From the NCBI GenBank assembly GCA_009885425.1, contig VFKS01000495.1, forward strand, positions 1-7,282: a stretch of DNA of 7,282 nucleotides. Reading direction: 5' to 3'. The notes under the pieces are model-generated. The model did not search any database. It saw only the letters and a list, made by a program, of their open reading frames with translations, and was not told the DNA's origin. Positions 1 through 6,342 of this stretch are shown here, in pieces. The stretch comes from Novosphingobium sp. GTDB lineage: Bacteria > Pseudomonadota > Alphaproteobacteria > Sphingomonadales > Sphingomonadaceae. Both the position numbers and the translations under genes were made by a program. How positions within the stretch are numbered: position 1 is the first letter of the stretch; each line of letters starts with the position of its first letter.

Positions 1-389
1 AGCAGCGGCAGCGTATTGCCGGGGCCGGTGACGGTTTCATAGGCAATCGCGGTGACGCCTGACTTGATCAGCGCGGCGGTCTGTTCGGGATCGGGGGCGA
101 GGTGGAGATAGGTGTAGAGCACCTGGCCGCGGCGCAACTGGGCGCATTCGGCCGGCTGTGGTTCCTTGACCTTCACCACCATTTCGCACGTCGCAAAGAT
201 TGCAGCGGCGTTGTCTTTGATGGTCGCGCCGGCCTTGCGGTAATCGTCGTCGGTTGCACCGATCCCAAGGCCAGCGCCAGTTTCGACCCAGACGTCATGG
301 CCATGGGCGGAGAGTTCGCGGGCTGACTCCGGGGTCAGACCAACGCGGTATTCGTGGTTCTTGATTTCCTTGACGGTTCCGACGCGCAT
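1..389 (-). CDS. ald: Alanine dehydrogenase, N-terminal part (cut by the left window edge)
   Basis: NAD-dependent alanine dehydrogenase catalyses reversible oxidative deamination of L-alanine to pyruvate and ammonium in the cytoplasm. The first 129 codons are visible. The protein starts MRVGTVKEIKNHEYRVGLTP, typical of the AlaDh/PNT N-terminal domain. Residues known in the family to bind or process substrate fall at their standard numbers: Arg15, Lys75 (in VKVKEP), His96 (in YTYLHLAP) and Glu118 (in AYETV). The exact numbering supports the ATG at 387-389, which also has a GAGGAG ribosome binding site. The NAD-binding domain lies beyond the edge. PNT alpha subunit shares this fold, but the intact His96 region and the divergent Lrp-type regulator favour alanine dehydrogenase. 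Regulation by that neighbour is inferred. Confidence 0.95.
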   Translation of the reverse strand, partial: MRVGTVKEIKNHEYRVGLTPESARELSAHGHDVWVETGAGLGIGATDDDYRKAGATIKDNAAAIFATCEMVVKVKEPQPAECAQLRRGQVLYTYLHLAPDPEQTAALIKSGVTAIAYETVTGPGNTLPL

Positions 390-396
390 CGCGGCT

Positions 397-402
397 CTCC
401 TC
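397..402 (-). promoter_or_regulatory. Ribosome binding site of ald
   Basis: Read on the minus strand this is GAGGAG, 7 nt before the ATG at 387-389. It is the best Shine-Dalgarno match in the window and fixes the ald start. Confidence 0.8.
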
Positions 403-473
403 TGTCTTTGTCGGACCGAAGATACGCCTGTGCGCTTCGAATGTTTCACCTAAGTTATCCTATGCAGCGCGTC

Positions 474-498
474 TATTCGGTGATATTTCCCGAATATC
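474..498. promoter_or_regulatory. Overlapping inverted repeats, candidate Lrp/AsnC operator
   Basis: Two perfect inverted repeats overlap in the 132-bp region between the divergent ald and Lrp-family genes. One is TATTCGG (474-480), a 9-nt spacer, then CCGAATA (490-496). The other is GATATT (482-487), TCCCG, then AATATC (493-498). A third, weaker pair is TTTCCC (486-491) with GGGAAA (509-514), whose right arm touches the start region of the regulator gene. Lrp/AsnC proteins commonly bind AT-rich dyad sites of about 15 bp in the promoter they share with a divergent target. The repeats are seen directly; binding by the neighbouring regulator is inferred. No convincing -35/-10 pair could be assigned for either gene. 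Confidence 0.5.
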
Positions 499-521
499 GA
501 AAAAATGTGGGAAAATCATCC

Positions 522-980
522 ATGGACCGCAACGATATCCTGCTGCTGCAGGCGCTTCAGCAAGACAGTTCGCGCTCGCTGGCTGAGTTGGCGGAACTGG
601 CCGGAGTCTCACCCTCAGCCTGCCACCGGCGGGTGAAGGCGCTCGAGGTGTCGGGGGTTATCACCGGTTATTCGGCCCAGCTCGATGCCCCCAAGTTGGG
701 GCTGAAACTACAGGCCTTTGTCGAAATTACCCTGACCAGCCAGAGCCGCGAGGCGATGGACCGGTTCGAAGATGCGGTGCGCGATATGGATGAAGTGCTC
801 GATTGCCACCTGATGAGCGGCAATGCCGACTATCTGCTGCGCGTCGCAGCGGCTGACCTTGAACAGTATGACCGGATCCACCGCGAAAGCCTCGCCCGGC
901 TGCCCGGCGTCTCAGCGATGCGTTCGGCCTTCGCGATCCGCCGGATCAAACGCTGGAAAGGCTATCCGGTGCGGGGGTAA
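522..980 (+). CDS. Lrp/AsnC-family transcriptional regulator
   Basis: A 152-residue DNA-binding regulator, the usual length for the Lrp/AsnC family. An N-terminal winged helix-turn-helix spans about residues 4-55, with the recognition region AGVSPSACHRRVKALEVSG. A C-terminal RAM (amino-acid-binding, oligomerising) domain spans about residues 63-140 and includes the family motif MSGNADYLL. The ATG at 522 is chosen because MDRNDILLLQAL matches the usual N-terminus of the family and a weak GGGA lies 9 nt upstream. The frame stays open upstream, but that part encodes nothing family-like and would cover the shared promoter. The gene diverges from ald, so the protein probably senses alanine or a related amino acid and controls ald and itself; ligand and sign of control are inferred. 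The C-terminus is basic (IRRIKRWKG). Confidence 0.93.
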   Translation: MDRNDILLLQALQQDSSRSLAELAELAGVSPSACHRRVKALEVSGVITGYSAQLDAPKLGLKLQAFVEITLTSQSREAMDRFEDAVRDMDEVLDCHLMSGNADYLLRVAAADLEQYDRIHRESLARLPGVSAMRSAFAIRRIKRWKGYPVRG

Positions 981-991
981 CGACTCGGTTC

Positions 992-1043
992 GGTCCTGTG
1001 CTGTGTGTTTTTTGCAACAAATCTGTAAAACAGTGACAGGACC
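992..1043 (+). promoter_or_regulatory. Long interrupted inverted repeat between the regulator and receptor genes
   Basis: GGTCCTGT (992-999) is perfectly complementary to ACAGGACC (1036-1043). Inside it, TGTTTT (1006-1011) can pair with AAAACA (1027-1032). Together they give a stem of about 14 bp with an asymmetric internal loop and a 15-nt apical loop. It begins 12 nt after the regulator stop codon and is not followed by a T-run, so it is not a classical intrinsic terminator. It could be a weak terminator, an operator, or a folded element upstream of the receptor gene. The function is unknown. Confidence 0.4.
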
Positions 1044-1118
1044 AAGCAATTTACTTGTCGATTTTCCAGCCTGCGTTACCTCTGCCGCGCCAAGCTATGG
1101 ATCAGGTTGCCAAGCAAT
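1042..1118 (+). repeat. Three CCAAGCNAT direct repeats upstream of the receptor gene
   Basis: CCAAGCAAT occurs at 1042-1050 and 1110-1118, and CCAAGCTAT at 1090-1098. The second and third copies are 20 bp apart, close to two helical turns, and the first and second are 48 bp apart. All lie within 120 bp before the receptor ATG. Spaced short direct repeats can be binding sites for a regulator, but no protein is suggested by the sequence, and three 9-mers may be chance. Confidence 0.3.
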
Positions 1119-1146
1119 CGATTTAGGGCCGGTAAAAAATACAATT

Positions 1147-1154
1147 AGGGGTGA
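1147..1154 (+). promoter_or_regulatory. Ribosome binding site of the TonB-dependent receptor gene
   Basis: AGGGGTGA lies 6 nt before the ATG at 1161, a good Shine-Dalgarno match. It supports this start, which is also the one that gives a complete signal peptide. Confidence 0.7.
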
Positions 1155-1160
1155 TACGCA

Positions 1161-3887
1161 ATGAAGAAATTCAATAACTTAGGATCAAGACGTGCCGTGT
1201 TGGCAACGGCAACGGCGTTTCTTGCGCTGGCCAGCGCCGACGTAGCTTCGGCCCAATCCACCAGCGACGCCGCCACGGCTGAAGACGATGCCGCTGCATC
1301 GATCGTCGTGATCGGCACCCGTCGGACTGACCGCAGCTCGACCAATTCGGCATCGCCAGTTGACGTGATCAGCGCGGCCGAACTCAATTCGCAGCCTGCC
1401 CCCAATATGCTCGATGCGCTGAAGAACGTGGTTCCCTCGTTCTTCGTGCCGCAAAACACCATTTCCGACGCTTCGACCTTTGTTCGCGCGCCTTCGCTGC
1501 GCGGCCTTCCGGCTGACAACATCCTGGTGATGATCAACGGCAAGCGGTTCAACCGTTCGCCGTTGGTGCAGGTCTACACCGGTGGTGACACCGCCTTGTC
1601 TTTTGGTTCACAGGGCGCGGACATTTCCTCGATTCCCTCGATCGCAATCGGCAACCTGCAGATCCTGCGTGACGGCGCGACCGCCCAGTACGGCTCTGAC
1701 GCCATCGGCGGCGTGCTTAACTACGGCCTGCGCCGTGATGAAGGCATCGAAGTTCAGGCGCTTTATGGTCGCCACTTCGATGATGGCGGGGCCAAGACCC
1801 CGTTCGGCAACAACGGCCGGACCTATCAGGTCTCCGCCAATGCCGGCTTCAAGATCGGTGATGCCGGGTTCGTCAACCTGTCGGGCGAATACTTTGACAG
1901 CGATGGCACCAGCCGCGGCACGACCCGCCCGCATTCGCTGGCTTTTGCCACCGCTTTCCCCTCACTGGCCAGCCAGCTGCCGAACTATCCCGGACCTTCA
2001 CAGATCTGGGGCAGCTCGCCCAGCAACGGTTACAAGGCCGTGCTGAATGCCGAATTCGATGTGGGCGAAAATAGCCAGATCTATCTGTTCGGGAACCTGG
2101 CCCATTCAGAAGCCGACCAGAGCTTCAACTACCGTGCGCCTGTTGCCCTGACCGGGTTCACAGTGTTCGATGGCTCGATCACCAAGACTGTCAGCCAGGG
2201 CCGCAACTCGGCATTTGCGCACCCGATCTATCTGACGGCCTGCCCGGCCTCCAATTCCACCTGCCCGACCGGCGGTTGGGTGATGAGCAATCTGGCCAAC
2301 ACGCAACAGACGTATAATTTCTCAACGCTGTATCCGGCTGGCTTCACGCCGCGGTTTGTCGGGATCAACGATCAGATCTTTGGCGTGCTCGGCTTCAAGG
2401 GCGGCGATGCCAGCACTCTGAAGTACGATCTCTCGGTATCGGCGAGCAAGCAGCAGCTCGACCTGTCGATGTACAGCTCGCTCAGCCCATCGTTTGGACC
2501 CAGCACACAGACCGAATTCGAATTCGGCAAGCTGATCCAGCGCGAATTCAACGTGAACCTGGACCTCAGCAAGGAAATCGACATGGGCTTTGCCAGCCCG
2601 GTCACCTTGTCGGCCGGGCTTGAGTATCGCAGCGAAAGCTATGAAGCGACCGAAGGTGATCTGCAGTCCTACGCTGCCGGTCCCTATGCCGTGCAAAATC
2701 TCTACGTTGAGACTGCGCCTGGCGTATATGCCTTCAACTCGACAGTCACCATGCCTCCTGCCGCCAGCGGCTATGGCGGCACCAGCCCGACCTTCGCCGG
2801 CAAGAACAGCCAGCACAGCTATGGCGGCTATATCGGACTTGAAGGCGATTTGACCGAACAGCTCAGCGTTGGCGTTGCTGCTCGTTTTGAGCACAACTCC
2901 GGCTTTGGCGATGCCTTCGTATGGAAGGCCAATGCGCTGTATGAAGTCAGCGACGTCTTCTCGCTGCGCGGTACGGTCGGCACGGGCTTCCACGCACCTT
3001 CACCGGGACAGAACAATGTCCAGGTGCTGACCACTACCTTTATTGCGGGTGATCAGGTTCAGGTCGGCACCTATCCGGTTACCAGCAGCATCGCGCAATA
3101 TTTCGGGGCGACAACGCTGGGGGCTGAACGCTCGACCAACTTTGGTGCAGGGATCGTCATCAAACCAGCCAACAACTTCACCCTGACGATCGATGGCTAC
3201 TCGATCAAGGTGAAGGACCGGATCGGCATTTCGCAGGCCTTCAATGTCAGCGCTGCCGATCTGATTGCCGAACCTGATCTGGCCGGTGTTGGTCTGGGCG
3301 GTTCGGTGCAGTATTTCACCAACGGCTTCGATACCACTACCAAGGGTGTCGACGTTGTCGGTAGCTACCGCACCGATCTGGCTGGCGGAAAGCTCAACCT
3401 GACCCTGGCTTACAACTATAACCGCACCAACGTGGACCGGTTCAATCCGGGTGTCATCGGCACGACTCAGCTGATCGACATCAAGTATCTGGCCCCGGCT
3501 CACCGCGCCAACTTTGCGGCCAACTGGCAGATTGGTGATTTCTCGATCAACCTGCGCGAAAGCTACTACGGCGCATGGCGGGTTTCGAACGATTACCCGA
3601 TCCGTCAGGGCAATATCGCCGGTGCCACGATCATCGATGGACAGCACTTTGGTGCCAAGTTCCTGACCGATCTGGATGTCAGCTATACCTTTGCCGAACA
3701 CTTCACGCTGACCGTCGGCGCGAACAACCTGTTCAATGTCTATCCGGACAAGATCCAGGCGACGATCGATAACCCGATCTTCGCTTCGACCGGCAGCATT
3801 GGCAACGGTTCGGTCTATCCGCGTTCGGGCGGTCCGTTCGGGATCAACGGCGGGTTCTACTACGCCCGTCTGCGGATCAAATATTGA
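1161..3887 (+). CDS. TonB-dependent outer-membrane receptor, substrate unknown
   Basis: A 908-residue outer-membrane transporter that takes up a ligand with energy from TonB-ExbB-ExbD. The N-terminus is a signal peptide: KK, then a twin-arginine pair at 10-11, a hydrophobic stretch at about 12-26 and an ASA cleavage site after residue 31. The TonB box is IVVIGTR near residues 48-54. The plug (about 65-190) includes the segments RGLPADNILVMINGKR and LQILRDGATAQYGSDAIGG. The beta-barrel follows, with the late-barrel motif GANNLFNVYPDK and a C-terminus ending in ARLRIKY with a terminal aromatic residue, as outer-membrane assembly usually requires. Cys361 and Cys368 lie close together in what is probably an extracellular loop and may form a disulfide. 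The gene stands alone: no TonB, ABC transporter, sigma/anti-sigma pair or enzyme adjoins it, so iron-siderophore, vitamin or carbohydrate uptake cannot be distinguished. No STN signalling domain is present. Confidence 0.95.
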   Translation: MKKFNNLGSRRAVLATATAFLALASADVASAQSTSDAATAEDDAAASIVVIGTRRTDRSSTNSASPVDVISAAELNSQPAPNMLDALKNVVPSFFVPQNTISDASTFVRAPSLRGLPADNILVMINGKRFNRSPLVQVYTGGDTALSFGSQGADISSIPSIAIGNLQILRDGATAQYGSDAIGGVLNYGLRRDEGIEVQALYGRHFDDGGAKTPFGNNGRTYQVSANAGFKIGDAGFVNLSGEYFDSDGTSRGTTRPHSLAFATAFPSLASQLPNYPGPSQIWGSSPSNGYKAVLNAEFDVGENSQIYLFGNLAHSEADQSFNYRAPVALTGFTVFDGSITKTVSQGRNSAFAHPIYLTACPASNSTCPTGGWVMSNLANTQQTYNFSTLYPAGFTPRFVGINDQIFGVLGFKGGDASTLKYDLSVSASKQQLDLSMYSSLSPSFGPSTQTEFEFGKLIQREFNVNLDLSKEIDMGFASPVTLSAGLEYRSESYEATEGDLQSYAAGPYAVQNLYVETAPGVYAFNSTVTMPPAASGYGGTSPTFAGKNSQHSYGGYIGLEGDLTEQLSVGVAARFEHNSGFGDAFVWKANALYEVSDVFSLRGTVGTGFHAPSPGQNNVQVLTTTFIAGDQVQVGTYPVTSSIAQYFGATTLGAERSTNFGAGIVIKPANNFTLTIDGYSIKVKDRIGISQAFNVSAADLIAEPDLAGVGLGGSVQYFTNGFDTTTKGVDVVGSYRTDLAGGKLNLTLAYNYNRTNVDRFNPGVIGTTQLIDIKYLAPAHRANFAANWQIGDFSINLRESYYGAWRVSNDYPIRQGNIAGATIIDGQHFGAKFLTDLDVSYTFAEHFTLTVGANNLFNVYPDKIQATIDNPIFASTGSIGNGSVYPRSGGPFGINGGFYYARLRIKY

Positions 3888-3905
3888 TCTTCAGTCCTAA
3901 GGCTT

Positions 3906-3941
3906 GAAAACGGGAACGGGGGGCGAAAGCTCCCCGTTTTC
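3906..3941. terminator. Intrinsic, probably bidirectional terminator between convergent genes
   Basis: A strong hairpin: AACGGGGGGC (3915-3924), loop GAAA, GCTCCCCGTT (3929-3938), followed on the plus strand by a T-rich tail. It ends the receptor transcript 28 nt after its stop. Read on the minus strand, the hairpin begins 9 nt after the kinase stop and is followed by CCCGTTTTC, so it can serve that operon too. The left arm contains AACGGG twice in tandem (3909-3920). This allows a second pairing register, GAAAACGGG (3906-3914) with CCCGTTTTC (3933-3941). Confidence 0.8.
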
Positions 3942-3949
3942 GTTGGGGG

Positions 3950-5524
3950 CTAACCGGTTACCGGCCCCGCCACTGGCAAAGTCAGCACAAACTGCGCGCC
4001 GCCGTCGCCCTCAGCCAGTTCCAGCTCTCCGCCGCAGCCTTCGACCAAGGCGCGGGCGATCGGCAGGCCAAGGCCGGTGCCGCCCGCTTCGCGTTTGCTG
4101 GTAAAGAACGGGTCGAAAATGCGGATCCGGTCCGCCTCGGGCACACCGGGGCCGTTGTCGCTGAGCGCGATGCGCACCGCCGCGCCGTCACCCCGCGTGG
4201 AAACCACCAGCCGCGTTGCACCGGATTGCCGCGCGTTCTCGATCAGCGTGGCGAGCACGGTTTCCAGCGCGCCTTCCTCCATTGCCAGCGCGGGCAGGCC
4301 CTTTGGCAGATCGGCCTCTACCGCAAAACCGGCACCGCCATGCGCATCGGCCAACCGCGCCAGCACGGGGGCCAGCGCGCTCTGCGCGCCAGTGCTGGCC
4401 TTGCCCATATCGGCCTTGGCCAATTCCATAAGCCGGCTGACCAAGCGCGAAAGCCGGTCGGCATCGCCCTGCATGTTCGACAGGAACCGCACGCGTTCGT
4501 CTTCCCTCATGGTCGCGGCGTGGTCCTGCAGCAACTCGATCCCGCCGCGAATGCCGGCCAGCGGCGTCTTGAATTCGTGGCTGAGGCTGGCGGCGAAATC
4601 ACGCAGATAACGCCCGCGCCGCTCGATCGCTTCGGCCATCGCGGTGAAGTCTGTGTAGAGACCCTGAACCTCGCGCACTTCCATCGTAGGGCGGCGCAAC
4701 CACGCGCTGCGCCCTCCGGCCAGCGCACGGGTCGCGGCGGACAGGCGTTCGAGCGGGGTGACGATGGTCCGGGCCAGCACGGCGGCAATCACCACCAGCA
4801 GGGCGAAAATTGCGCCAACCCCAAAGGCGATCTTGCCCCAATCCTCCCACATCCCGCGGAACAGCGCGCTGGGTGAGCGCGAGACCAGCACCACGCCGAC
4901 CACTTCGCCGCCGACCGTGATCGCGCGGGCATGGTGCAAGCGGATGTCGGTGGCGCGGCTCAACCAATTCAGCAGGTAGCCGTGTTCGTAGCTGGAATTG
5001 GAGCGCAGCACGGTCTGCGCGCCGCCTGCCAGGGCCGCACGTACTTCGGGCAGCATGCCGAGCGAAAGGCCGATCTGCTTGCCGCTGACCATCGTCCCGT
5101 CGCGGTCGAGCAGCACGATCGAGGCGAGCGTGGCGGCTTTGGTCTCGGCAATCGCGGGCGCGATCCGCCGGGCAGCTTCGAGCGCGGCCGGATCAGCCGG
5201 CACGCTGGGCCGTTCGGCGGCCGGACGATCGGGCAGGATCACGCTCGATCGCAGGTCAATCCCGGTGGTGATCGCGGCAGCATAGGGATCGATCCGGCTC
5301 GATTCGGGCGGCGGGGTGTCAGCATCGGGCGGCAGGGTGACGGGCGGTGCGCCGGGCCACAGCAAAGCCGCAGCAGCGGCCAGCGCGGCGGCCTGGGCGC
5401 TGACCTCGGCCTCGGTCCGGCGAACCAGCGCGTTTTCGTAAACTCTCAGGCTCAGCGCAGCAAAACCGGGCAATGCGGCCGCAAAAAGCAGCACCGACAG
5501 CAGCAACCAGCGCAGCCGCATCAC
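3950..5524 (-). CDS. Membrane sensor histidine kinase (HAMP, HisKA, HATPase_c)
   Basis: An inner-membrane sensor kinase that should phosphorylate the response regulator encoded just upstream. From the GTG at 5524 it has 524 residues. TM1 is at about 4-27, a periplasmic region of about 200 residues follows, then TM2 at about 231-254, a HAMP linker (about 255-305), the H-box SHEFKTPLAGIRGG with phospho-acceptor His316, the N-box LIENARQSGA (Asn430), the G1 box DNGPGV (457-462), the F-box FDPFF and the G2 box GTGLGL (482-487). All catalytic motifs are intact. The periplasmic part has an Ala/Pro-rich stretch, then a Cache/PAS-like segment (SIVLLDRDGTMVSGKQIG, later AITVGGEVVGVVLVSRSP); its ligand is unknown. 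The start is uncertain: GTG and ATG are adjacent at 5524 and 5521, with weak ribosome binding, and a coding-like extension upstream could begin at a CTG at 5578. CreC-like architecture is possible, but no specific orthologue is claimed. Confidence 0.92.
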   Translation of the reverse strand: MMRLRWLLLSVLLFAAALPGFAALSLRVYENALVRRTEAEVSAQAAALAAAAALLWPGAPPVTLPPDADTPPPESSRIDPYAAAITTGIDLRSSVILPDRPAAERPSVPADPAALEAARRIAPAIAETKAATLASIVLLDRDGTMVSGKQIGLSLGMLPEVRAALAGGAQTVLRSNSSYEHGYLLNWLSRATDIRLHHARAITVGGEVVGVVLVSRSPSALFRGMWEDWGKIAFGVGAIFALLVVIAAVLARTIVTPLERLSAATRALAGGRSAWLRRPTMEVREVQGLYTDFTAMAEAIERRGRYLRDFAASLSHEFKTPLAGIRGGIELLQDHAATMREDERVRFLSNMQGDADRLSRLVSRLMELAKADMGKASTGAQSALAPVLARLADAHGGAGFAVEADLPKGLPALAMEEGALETVLATLIENARQSGATRLVVSTRGDGAAVRIALSDNGPGVPEADRIRIFDPFFTSKREAGGTGLGLPIARALVEGCGGELELAEGDGGAQFVLTLPVAGPVTG

Positions 5525-5574
5525 CGGCCACAGCCGCCCAGCCAGCGGCCGCAGCGCAACGATCAGGCGCCGGA

Positions 5575-6342
5575 TCAGGGCACGCCCTCAGCGCTGCCAA
5601 GGCAGGGCCCGAGCCGGTAACCGACCCCGGCTTTGGTTTCGACCACATCGCCCGCGCCGACATCGCCGAACTTGCGGCGCAGGTTGCGGACGTGGCTGTC
5701 AATCGTCCGGTCGGTGATCGCAAAACCGGGGCCATGGAGCTGGTCGATCAGCTGATCGCGGCTGAGGATCCGCCCCGGCGCCAGCGCCAACGCTTTGAGG
5801 ATATTGAACTCGCTGACCGTCAGCGACACTTCGCCAGCCCCCCAGTGCGCGGTCCAGCCTTCGGGATCGAGCCGCAGCTGACCCTTGCTGATGCCGCCAG
5901 CCGGGGGGCCAGCCTGCGCCGGACGGGGGGAAGAACGGCGCAGGATGGCATTCGCACGGGCCACAACCTCACGCGGAGAAAACGGCTTGGTGACATAGTC
6001 GTCGGCGCCCAGCTCGATCCCCAGCACCCGATCGAACTCATCATCACGGCTGGACAGGAACAGCACCGGAATGTCGCTGCTGGCGCGCAAGCGGCGGCAG
6101 ACCTCAAGCCCGTCCATCCGCGGCATATTGATATCGAGCACGACCAGATCGGGCGCCTGCCGCGCTGTGGCGAGCAACGCTGCTTCGCCATCGCCCGCTT
6201 CCTCGACCGCGAACCCGGCCTTTTCGAATGCGAAAGCCAGCAGCTGGCGAATGTGCGGGTCGTCATCGACCAGAAGGACGCGGCGGGTCATGGCGAGCAT
6301 TGTCGCGGTTTCGGTCGGTGCGTCAATCGTCATAGTAGTCAT
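5575..6342 (-). CDS. OmpR/PhoB-family response regulator
   Basis: A cytoplasmic two-component transcription factor, 255 residues from the first ATG. The receiver domain (about 20-135) has the acidic pocket DDD at 26-28, phospho-acceptor Asp70 in VVLDINMPRMDG, the switch Ser in LFLSS and Lys119 in DYVTKPF. A Pro/Gly/Ala-rich linker follows, then a winged-helix domain (about 155-245) with LTVSEFNILKALA, the recognition helix DRTIDSHVRNLRRKFGD and the wing ETKAGVGYRLG. The family usually begins close to RRVLLVDDDP, so starts at Met4 (6333), Met15 (6300) or Met18 (6291) are also possible; none has a clear Shine-Dalgarno. From the first or second ATG the gene overlaps the end of the membrane-protein gene, which suggests translational coupling. 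The kinase gene follows directly, so the two form a cognate pair. Target promoters cannot be read from this window. Confidence 0.94.
   Translation of the reverse strand: MTTMTIDAPTETATMLAMTRRVLLVDDDPHIRQLLAFAFEKAGFAVEEAGDGEAALLATARQAPDLVVLDINMPRMDGLEVCRRLRASSDIPVLFLSSRDDEFDRVLGIELGADDYVTKPFSPREVVARANAILRRSSPRPAQAGPPAGGISKGQLRLDPEGWTAHWGAGEVSLTVSEFNILKALALAPGRILSRDQLIDQLHGPGFAITDRTIDSHVRNLRRKFGDVGAGDVVETKAGVGYRLGPCLGSAEGVP

Noticed and set aside
102..326. Small plus-strand open frame inside ald
   Set aside because: It is opposite a sequence with all the expected alanine dehydrogenase residues, so it is a shadow.
354..521. Longer start for the Lrp-family regulator
   Set aside because: It would extend across the divergent promoter region and even overlap ald. 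The added residues are not seen in the family, which normally begins close to the chosen methionine.
981..1160. Sigma-70-like promoter for the receptor gene
   Set aside because: Candidates such as TTGCAA at 1012 and TTGCCA at 1107 have no acceptable -10 element at the right spacing, so no promoter is called.
823..1164. Plus-strand open frame from the end of the regulator gene into the receptor start
   Set aside because: It is out of frame with a well-supported Lrp-family protein and crosses the intergenic region; its composition is not protein-like.
2515..2550. Three GAATTC hexamers close together in the receptor gene
   Set aside because: They arise from repeated Glu-Phe codons in TEFEFGKLIQREF and need no other explanation.
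2322..3701. Two long minus-strand open frames (2322-2993 and 3000-3701) inside the receptor gene
   Set aside because: They mirror the codon structure of the receptor gene, have no family resemblance and lack good ribosome binding sites.
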